Assembly (NCBI GenBank): GCA_035266685.1
Contig: DATFMX010000117.1
Span: 1 to 19,511, forward strand
Origin: VRUE01 sp035266685
GTDB taxonomy: Bacteria; Actinomycetota; Thermoleophilia; Solirubrobacterales; 70-9
Direction of reading: 5' to 3'
DNA length: 19,511 bases
Shown: positions 14,949 to 19,511 of the stretch, one piece after another
Layout: each line of letters opens with the position of its first letter
How positions within the stretch are numbered: position 1 is the stretch's first letter
Notes under the pieces: generated by a model
Told to the model about the DNA's origin: nothing
Databases searched by the model: none
What the model saw: the letters and a program-made list of their open reading frames with translations, nothing else
Translations under genes and position numbers: made by a program

Positions 14949-15612
14949 ATAGAGCCTCCAGCGCCACCCTCCCGGCCCGCGCCGCGATCTCTTCCAGCCG
15001 CTCGCCCTCCAGCGACTCTCCGCGCTCGGTCTCGGTCACGATCAGCAGCACGCCCGCGGCGACCCCGAGCCCGCGGGCCGTGGCCAGCGTGGCGAGGCTC
15101 TGCATGTCGGCGGCTCCCGCCCCCGCCGCGGCCTGCTCCCGGCCGGGCATCGTGTCGAGGCTGGCGACGGTCACGGGTCGTGCGTCCGCCGCCAGGGCGC
15201 TCGCCAGCCGACCGTGGAGCTCCGCGTCCGGCGCGACCGTCTCGCCGGCGGCGATCCCAAAGGAGGCGGCGCTGCCGCCGACCGCCAGCGCCGCCTCGAC
15301 CGCCAGCAGCTCGCCGGCCCGCGCCGCGGCGCCGAAGGCGACGCAGGTGCCCACCCGCACGGCCCGCTCGACCCCGAGCTCGGCGAGGTCGGTCAGCACC
15401 AGCGCGGCGCTGGGGCCGCCGATCCCGGTCGCCTGGATCGTCAGCTCCTCGCCGTCCGCCGTGTGGCCGCCATAGCCCCAGAGGCCGCGCGCGTGGTTGC
15501 TCATCTTCGGTTGCTCCAGCAGCTCCTGGGCGAGCAGCAGCGCCCGGCCGGGGTCGCCGACGAGGATCGCGGCGGGCGCGATCGGCGCGGTCGGTTTGAG
15601 GCGCACCGGCAC
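14926..15612 (-). CDS. Purine/uridine nucleoside phosphorylase family protein
   Basis: Phosphorolytic cleavage of a nucleoside to base and ribose-1-phosphate in salvage; 228 residues, normal for the hexameric/trimeric NP-I family. Motifs are the phosphate-binding GDPGRA (19-24), NHARGLWGYGG (39-49), GIGGPSAA (63-70), RVGTCVA (about 86-92) and a late ADMQSLA, where most members have a ribose-contacting Glu (DME). The Glu-to-Gln change may affect ribose recognition or mark a different substrate. GTG 15612 is chosen because VPVRLKPTAPIAP is where this family begins and because a TATCGT -10 box lies 10 nt upstream; GTG 15606 is nearly as good. The frame continues upstream, but that part is antisense to amt. 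The base specificity cannot be told from the sequence. Confidence 0.88.
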   Translation of the reverse strand: MPVRLKPTAPIAPAAILVGDPGRALLLAQELLEQPKMSNHARGLWGYGGHTADGEELTIQATGIGGPSAALVLTDLAELGVERAVRVGTCVAFGAAARAGELLAVEAALAVGGSAASFGIAAGETVAPDAELHGRLASALAADARPVTVASLDTMPGREQAAAGAGAADMQSLATLATARGLGVAAGVLLIVTETERGESLEGERLEEIAARAGRVALEALSNPQVEG

Positions 15613-15622
15613 GGCGGCGCGC

Positions 15623-15628
15623 ACGATA
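15623..15628 (-). promoter_or_regulatory. Possible -10 box of the phosphorylase gene
   Basis: The minus strand reads TATCGT (TANNNT), ending 10 nt before the chosen GTG at 15612. There is no Shine-Dalgarno, so the transcript would be leaderless or nearly so. No -35 is recognised. Confidence 0.35.
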
Positions 15629-15655
15629 GCCGCCCGTGGCCCCTCGGCAGCGCAC

Positions 15656-15730
15656 CTCCCATTGGGAGAAACCTCGCCCGCAAATTTGCTCCAGCCGTCC
15701 AAACACGGCTCGCTGCGGCGTCCATACCTT
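15656..15730 (+). promoter_or_regulatory. Upstream region of amt with three dyads and a -10-like box
   Basis: The 184-bp divergent region holds CTCCC-ATT-GGGAG (15656-15668), the perfect palindrome GCAAATTTGC (15680-15689) and AGCCGT-N6-ACGGCT (15693-15710), followed by TACCTT (15725-15730), a possible -10. A TSS near 15737 would give a leader of about 60 nt with TAAGGAGG before amt. None of the dyads is a recognisable GlnR box. Confidence 0.4.
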
Positions 15731-15796
15731 GGATTCAGCTCGTTCAACCGCGATCGCCGGGGCGTGCTCCGGCGGGCTAAGGAGGCAGTTCCCGAG

Positions 15797-17173
15797 ATGC
15801 CACAGATAGTCAGTGAGCTCAACATGGCCTGGGTCGCCGTCGCGACCGTGTTGGTCTTCCTCATGCAGGCCGGTTTCATGTTCCTTGAGATCGGCTTCTC
15901 GAGGCAGAAGAACGCCGGCACCGGTGTCGCCAAGATCCTGATGAACCTGGCGCTCTGCACGATCGCCTGGTGGGCGATCGGCTACGGCATCGCCGAAGGC
16001 GGTGGCAACGACTTCTTCGGCGACAGCGGCTTCTTCTTCCACTTCAACCAGACGGTTGCGGGGGAAGCGGTGAATGGCGAAACCGCGATGCTGATGCTCT
16101 ACGGGCTCGCCTTCTGCGCGGTCTCGCTGGCGATCGTCTGGGGAACCACGCTGGAGCGGATCAAATTCGGCGCCTACGTGATCTACGCGATCGTCTTCGG
16201 CGCGGTGATCTACCCGCTGGTCGCCCACGCGGTCTGGGGCGGCGGCCTGCTCTCCGACATCGGCGGCAAGCCGGTGATGGACTTCGCGGGCTCATCGGTC
16301 GTCCACCTGACCGGCGCCGTCGGCGCCTTCGCGGCGCTGTTGCTGCTCGGCCCGCGCAAGGGCAAGTACGACACCCGCGGCAAGCCACGGGTGATCCCGG
16401 GCCACTCGATGCCGCTCGTCGGCCTCGGCGTGATCATCCTCTGGATCGGCTGGTTCGGCTTCAACGGAGGCTCGACCTTCGAAACCGCCGGCAACTTCTT
16501 CGGCGAGGTCATGCTCAACACGCAGCTGGCCGCGGCCGCGGGCGTCATCGGCGCCTCCCTGGCCGTCTACCTGAAGAGCCGCACGCTGGACGTCGGCATG
16601 GCCGGCAACGGCGCGATCGCCGGCCTCGTCGGCATCACTGCTCCCTCGGGTTTCGTCGAGTACTGGGCGGCGCCGATCATCGGCCTCGTCGCCGGGGTGC
16701 TGGTCGTCTACGCGGTGCTGGCGATCGACAGGCTGCTCGACGACCCGGTCGGCGCGCTTTCGGCGCACGGCCTGGCGGGCATCTGGGGGACGCTCTCGGT
16801 CGGCATCTTCGGCTCGGCGCGGCTGGTCAGCGAAGGCGCCGCCCCGGGGCTCTGGTACGCGGTGTTCGGCAACGAGCCGTTCAGCGCCAGTCTCGGCCAG
16901 TTCGCCGTGCAGGGCCTGGCGGTGCTCTTCACCTTCATAGTCGTCTTCGCGATCTCGATCGCCACCTTCGCCTTGATCAAAGGCACGATCGGGCTGCGGG
17001 TCGACGACGAGGAGGAGGAGGCCGGCCTCGACATCAGCTCGCACGGCATGTATGGGTACCCGGAGCAGTTCATCCCGCAGCCGGAGTACTCGACCGGGCT
17101 GCCGACCACGCTGGGCTCGGGAGCCCGGGCGGCCACGCCCGCAGCTGCCCCGATGACCGCGACCGAACAGTAG
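15797..17173 (+). CDS. amt: Ammonium transporter (Amt/MEP/Rh family)
   Basis: Trimeric cytoplasmic-membrane channel that imports ammonium; 458 residues with about 11 hydrophobic helices. The paired pore histidines are H170 (SSVVHLTGAVGAF) and H324 (LSAHGLAGIWGTL). Other family blocks are FLEIGFSRQKNAG (29-41), GFNGGS (221-226), NTQLAAAAG (241-249) and GNGAIAGLVGITAPSG. The cytoplasmic tail (about 400-458) keeps the GLDISSHGMYGY element used for PII docking and gating, then a disordered Pro/Ala/Thr end. TAAGGAGG (15778-15785) lies 11 nt before the ATG. The PII gene follows after 15 bp, the classic amt-glnK pairing, so transport is probably blocked by PII when nitrogen is plentiful. Nitrogen-limitation control is expected, but no named operator is visible. 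Confidence 0.96.
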   Translation: MPQIVSELNMAWVAVATVLVFLMQAGFMFLEIGFSRQKNAGTGVAKILMNLALCTIAWWAIGYGIAEGGGNDFFGDSGFFFHFNQTVAGEAVNGETAMLMLYGLAFCAVSLAIVWGTTLERIKFGAYVIYAIVFGAVIYPLVAHAVWGGGLLSDIGGKPVMDFAGSSVVHLTGAVGAFAALLLLGPRKGKYDTRGKPRVIPGHSMPLVGLGVIILWIGWFGFNGGSTFETAGNFFGEVMLNTQLAAAAGVIGASLAVYLKSRTLDVGMAGNGAIAGLVGITAPSGFVEYWAAPIIGLVAGVLVVYAVLAIDRLLDDPVGALSAHGLAGIWGTLSVGIFGSARLVSEGAAPGLWYAVFGNEPFSASLGQFAVQGLAVLFTFIVVFAISIATFALIKGTIGLRVDDEEEEAGLDISSHGMYGYPEQFIPQPEYSTGLPTTLGSGARAATPAAAPMTATEQ

Positions 17174-17188
17174 AAAGGAGGTCCAGGC

Positions 17189-17557
17189 ATGAAGAAGATA
17201 GAGGCGTTCATCCGCCACGAGGCTTTCGAGCCGATCAGGGCCGAGCTGCTCGACCGGGGCTTTCCGTCCCTCTCGATCATCGAGGCCAAGGGCTCGGGCA
17301 GGCAGAAGGGAATCATCGAGCGCTACCGCGGCTCGACCCTGACCGTCAACGTCCGGCCGAAGCTGAAGCTCGAGGTGGTGGTCGAGGACAAAGACAAGCC
17401 GCTCGTCGTCGAGACGATCCTCAAGCACGCCCGCACGGGCGAGGTCGGCGACGGCAAGGTCTTCGTCCTGCCGGTCGAGGAGGCGATCCGCATCCGCACC
17501 GGCGAGGACGGGGAGGAGGTGCTTCAGGCGCACCCCGAGGAGGGGGCCCCCTCCTGA
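17189..17557 (+). CDS. glnK: PII signal-transduction protein lacking Tyr51
   Basis: A 122-residue trimeric sensor of ATP/ADP and 2-oxoglutarate that in this context should gate the Amt channel. Core signatures are AKGSGRQKG (33-41), the T-loop start ERYRGS with Tyr46, and GEVGDGKVFVLPVEEAIRIRTGEDG near the C-terminus (nucleotide-binding Arg and Lys). T-loop position 51, the tyrosine uridylylated or adenylylated in classical PII, is Leu here (Y46-R-G-S-T-L51), so the usual modification cannot occur. The T-loop also reads STLTVNVRP instead of AEYxVDFLP. A strong Shine-Dalgarno, AAAGGAGGT, lies 6 nt before the ATG and 1-2 nt after the amt stop. The last 10 residues are Glu/Pro-rich. A 14-bp terminator hairpin follows. 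A PII-like (SbtB-type) role is an alternative. Confidence 0.93.
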   Translation: MKKIEAFIRHEAFEPIRAELLDRGFPSLSIIEAKGSGRQKGIIERYRGSTLTVNVRPKLKLEVVVEDKDKPLVVETILKHARTGEVGDGKVFVLPVEEAIRIRTGEDGEEVLQAHPEEGAPS

Positions 17558-17583
17558 GCCCGCTGTAGCGCACAGACGATGAC

Positions 17584-17615
17584 CCGAGCGGGGCGGCGAG
17601 AGCCGCCCCGCTCGG
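17584..17615 (+). terminator. 14-bp GAGA-tetraloop terminator after the amt-PII operon
   Basis: CCGAGCGGGGCGGC (17584-17597) pairs perfectly with GCCGCCCCGCTCGG (17602-17615) across a GAGA loop (GNRA type), 26 nt after the PII stop. No U-tract follows, only CGTTCGACG. Confidence 0.85.
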
Positions 17616-17635
17616 CGTTCGACGACCATTGGGGT

Positions 17636-17641
17636 TAGCCT
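17636..17641 (+). promoter_or_regulatory. Possible -10 box of the cyclase gene
   Basis: TAGCCT (TANNNT) ends 10 nt before ATG 17652, with no Shine-Dalgarno between. It lies after the amt-PII terminator, so the cyclase is probably a separate transcript with little or no leader. Confidence 0.35.
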
Positions 17642-17651
17642 CGGACCGCCG

Positions 17652-18836
17652 ATGGCCGACGAACGGATCTCCCTGAGCGAGGCCGCGCGCCGCTCCGGCG
17701 TCCCGGCGAGCACGCTGAAGCGCTGGGCGGAGGAGAAGATCCTGCCGGTGCGGCGGGGGCGGTGGACCGTCGCCGCCGCCGCCCAGGCGCGGGTGGTGGC
17801 GCGGATGCGCGAACGCGGCCACTCGCTCGAGGAGCTGAGGCGGGCCGGCCGCGAGGGTCGCCTCGCCTTCGGCTTCGTCGAGGAGCTGCTGCCCGACCGC
17901 GAGGAGCTGGTCACGCTCGAGGACGCCGCCCGCGAGACCGGCCTCGAGCCGGAGCTGATCGAGCGCGTCCTGGTCATCCTCGGCACGCCGCTCGGCCGCG
18001 AGCGGGGGCTCAGCCACGACGACCTGATGGCGCTGCGCCAGATCGCCCGCGTGCTCGCCGCCGGCCTGCCGCTGGTCGCCCTGCTGCAGCTCGTCCGCGT
18101 ATACGTCCAGTCGCTGCGCCGGATCGCCGACGCCGAGGTGCGGCTGTTCCACCTATATGTGCATGAACCGATGATCCGCGACGCCCTGCCGGAGCTGGAG
18201 ATCGCCGAGGAGATGGGCGAGCTGGCCGCCGATGTGCTGCCGCTGGCAGGACCGCTGACCGAGTACCTGCACCGGCGCTACCTGCGCTTCTTCCTCGAGC
18301 AGGACGTGGTCGGCCATATGGAGACCGACCTCGCGGCGCCGCTCTCCGAGCTCGGCGAGGTCCCGGTGACGCTCTGCTTCATCGACCTCACCGGCTTCAC
18401 CCGCTACACCGAGGAGGAGGGCGAGCGCGAGGCGCTCGACGTGGTTGAGAACTTCGTCGAGACGGTCGAGGCGACGCTGCCGCCGGAGGCGACCGTGGTG
18501 AAGACGATCGGCGACGAGGTGATGGTCGTCTCGCCCGAACCGACGGCGCTGACCGTGTGGGCGGTCGGCCTGCTCGAGCGGTTCCCCGACCGGCCGCGGC
18601 CGAGGGTCGGCGTCCACTACGGCGAAGCCGTCTACCGCGACGGCGACTACTTCGGCACCCAGGTCAACCTCGCCCACCGCGTCGTCGGCCGCGCCCAAGC
18701 AGGCGAGGTCCTCGTCACCGACAGCGTCACCGGCTCGCTGAGCGAGCGCGGCCTCGCCTGCGAGGCGATCGGCGAGGTCAACCTCAAGGGCTTCCCGGTC
18801 GCGACCCCGCTCTACCTGGTCCGCCGCGGCGGATAG
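17652..18836 (+). CDS. MerR-type HTH / class III adenylate cyclase fusion
   Basis: A 394-residue soluble protein expected to make cAMP (or cGMP) from ATP (or GTP). Residues 5-70 form a MerR-like winged helix (SLSEAARRSGVPASTLKRWAEEKIL). Residues about 85-180 resemble the helical regulatory domain found before mycobacterial cyclases such as Rv1264. The catalytic domain (about 235-394) has metal-binding D245 (FIDLTGFT) and D288 (KTIGDE), purine-specifying K284 and D332 (GDYFG), and transition-state N339 and R343 (VNLAHRV), so it should be active; the Lys/Asp pair favours ATP. In a MerR context the HTH could bind DNA or serve only as a signalling fold; the short 'wing' lacks an effector pocket of its own. 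It lies downstream of amt-PII after a terminator and converges on a SRPBCC gene. Confidence 0.92.
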   Translation: MADERISLSEAARRSGVPASTLKRWAEEKILPVRRGRWTVAAAAQARVVARMRERGHSLEELRRAGREGRLAFGFVEELLPDREELVTLEDAARETGLEPELIERVLVILGTPLGRERGLSHDDLMALRQIARVLAAGLPLVALLQLVRVYVQSLRRIADAEVRLFHLYVHEPMIRDALPELEIAEEMGELAADVLPLAGPLTEYLHRRYLRFFLEQDVVGHMETDLAAPLSELGEVPVTLCFIDLTGFTRYTEEEGEREALDVVENFVETVEATLPPEATVVKTIGDEVMVVSPEPTALTVWAVGLLERFPDRPRPRVGVHYGEAVYRDGDYFGTQVNLAHRVVGRAQAGEVLVTDSVTGSLSERGLACEAIGEVNLKGFPVATPLYLVRRGG

Positions 18837-18876
18837 AAAGCAAACTCATCCCCGATGTGCGGCGATGTACATGGTC

Positions 18877-18906
18877 TTCTGCCACTTCCGCAGCCGAGTG
18901 GCAGAA
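18877..18906. terminator. Bidirectional hairpin between the cyclase and SRPBCC genes
   Basis: TTCTGCCACT (18877-18886) pairs perfectly with AGTGGCAGAA (18897-18906), loop TCCGCAGCCG. It lies centrally in the 119-bp gap between convergent stop codons. A smaller CGGG-ATAG-CCCG stem follows at 18907-18918. No other element is seen in this gap. Confidence 0.7.
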
Positions 18907-18955
18907 CGGGATAGCCCGATCCAAAGTTGCCTCCTGACTGATGAAGGCGGGCCGC

Positions 18956-19438
18956 TCATAGGGACCGGTAGTGTCGGCGGGTGTCCCGAAACGCCGTCTC
19001 GAGTATCGGCCTGCCAGCGAAGGCGCCGATCCCGGCGACTGCCCGGAGCTCGATCGCGATCGTCCAGGTGAGCCGACAGGAGCTTCCTGAGGTCGGCTCG
19101 ACCAGGCAGTCCTCGGCGAAGCGGCGGAAGAAGGGGACGTTCGCCTCCTCGACGAAGAACGAGTGGCGGCGCCCCTCCTCCCAGCGGAAGAAGCGCTCGT
19201 GGATGACGAGGCCGCCAACGGCCCGCGCGGTGCGGGTCGCGCCGACTCCAAAGGGCCGCGGCGAGGTCCATTCGACCCCTCGCAAGATCCGGCACCAGGC
19301 AAGCGGGTTCTCCGACATCAAGTCGCCCCAAACCGGCTCCGCCTCGAGGGGGATCTCAAAGCTCTCCTTCAACAGCAGGGGCGCTGTTTCGAAGAAGTCC
19401 ACACCCACCGGACCGAGGCTGAACCAGGGTCGTCTCAT
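18956..19438 (-). CDS. SRPBCC (START/polyketide-cyclase-like) protein
   Basis: A 160-residue protein with the pattern of the SRPBCC helix-grip fold: an N-terminal strand followed by IPLEAEPVWGDLMSENPLAWCRIL (the first strand and helices), a central run of beta strands with paired aromatic and charged residues (RFFRWEEGRRHSFFVEE), and a strand near TWTIAIEL. Many small actinobacterial polyketide-cyclase/dehydrase-like proteins that bind hydrophobic ligands look like this. The C-terminal helix is shorter than usual and no catalytic residue can be named. ATG 19438 follows a TACCTT -10 box by only 6 nt, so the mRNA is probably leaderless. A TetR-type palindrome lies 17 bp upstream, suggesting ligand-responsive repression. 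Confidence 0.72.
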   Translation of the reverse strand: MRRPWFSLGPVGVDFFETAPLLLKESFEIPLEAEPVWGDLMSENPLAWCRILRGVEWTSPRPFGVGATRTARAVGGLVIHERFFRWEEGRRHSFFVEEANVPFFRRFAEDCLVEPTSGSSCRLTWTIAIELRAVAGIGAFAGRPILETAFRDTRRHYRSL

Positions 19439-19444
19439 GATCGC

Positions 19445-19450
19445 AAGGTA
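19445..19450 (-). promoter_or_regulatory. -10 box of the SRPBCC gene
   Basis: The minus strand reads TACCTT (TANNNT), ending 6 nt before the ATG at 19438. This fits a leaderless start. The palindrome at 19455-19472 covers the spacer and -35 area. Confidence 0.4.
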
Positions 19451-19454
19451 CTAC

Positions 19455-19472
19455 ATACCGACCAGTCGGTAT
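19455..19472. promoter_or_regulatory. TetR-family operator-like palindrome
   Basis: ATACCGAC-CA-GTCGGTAT, a perfect 8-bp inverted repeat with a 2-bp centre. It closely resembles the TACCGACCGGTCGGTA-type sites bound by many actinobacterial TetR/AcrR regulators. It sits between the SRPBCC gene and a plus-strand TATACT box (19470-19475), so a divergent gene, perhaps the regulator itself, is expected just beyond the window end. Confidence 0.7.
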
Positions 19473-19475
19473 ACT
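19470..19475 (+). promoter_or_regulatory. -10 box for a plus-strand gene starting at or past the window end
   Basis: TATACT is a near-consensus -10 overlapping the right half of the palindrome. The last 30 bases stay open in one frame (GCC ACG AAG GTC GAC AAC CGG ACC AGC), which could be the N-terminus of a TetR protein, but no ATG or GTG start is present, so no gene is called. Confidence 0.35.
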
Positions 19476-19511
19476 GGCCGCATCGCCACGAAGGTCGACA
19501 ACCGGACCAGC

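Noticed and set aside
15613..15960. N-terminal extension of the nucleoside phosphorylase frame
   Set aside because: It is antisense to amt and its promoter, and the family start (V/M-x-L-x-PTAPIAP) fits GTG 15612.
19482..19511. Start of a divergent TetR gene at an ATC codon
   Set aside because: No ATG or GTG is present and only about 10 codons are visible; the sequence is too short to support a coding call.
1..19511. CRISPR array, IS element, prophage or tRNA/rRNA gene
   Set aside because: No regularly spaced direct repeats, transposase or integrase motifs, tRNA-like cloverleaf or rRNA signature was seen on either strand.

Overview
The window is about 70% G+C and uses GTG starts freely. Its gene content (type III glutamine synthetase, a MerR-HTH plus class III cyclase fusion, large secreted SLT/M15 proteins, a DUF805 protein) suggests an actinobacterium, most likely a Thermoleophilia/Solirubrobacterales-type organism. 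The taxonomic call is inference from protein style, not from a marker gene. I see no tRNA, rRNA, CRISPR array, insertion sequence or phage gene, so this looks like ordinary, densely packed chromosome.

Layout. 1-1276: the tail of a DUF805 membrane protein, then rlmN (23S rRNA methyltransferase). 1362-5316 (+): a tightly coupled three-gene operon of cytochrome P450, 14-TM MFS exporter and calcineurin-type phosphoesterase, joined by GTGA and ATGA overlaps. 5309-7459 (-): type III glutamine synthetase, divergent from 7678-11149 (+), which holds a fused 3-hydroxyacyl-CoA dehydrogenase/enoyl-CoA hydratase, a Sir2 deacylase and a HAD phosphatase. 12008-11139 and 14296-12005 (-): a conserved hypothetical gene with an apparent CTG start, behind a large secreted wall hydrolase. 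14567-14923 (+): a small coiled-coil protein. 15612-14926 (-): a nucleoside phosphorylase. 15797-17557 (+): an amt-PII operon. 17652-18836 (+): an HTH-adenylate cyclase fusion. 19438-18956 (-): a SRPBCC protein behind a TetR-type operator at the window edge.

How the genes fit together. Three genes assimilate or sense nitrogen (GSIII, Amt, PII). The PII lacks the classical modification tyrosine and sits next to a cyclase, so nucleotide sensing rather than covalent modification may dominate. The CoA-handling fusion enzyme and the NAD-dependent Sir2 may form a metabolic/deacylation unit. The wall hydrolase joins a lytic transglycosylase domain, an M23-like domain that has lost its metal ligands, and an M15-like peptidase domain.

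Signals. Several genes have a TANNNT -10 box only 6-10 nt before the start codon and no Shine-Dalgarno, which points to leaderless transcripts. Gene ends carry strong hairpins without U-tracts. Convergent genes share or overlap their stop regions. The most striking unexplained structure is a 49-nt near-perfect hairpin at 9691-9739 whose apical loop holds the apparent Sir2 start codon.
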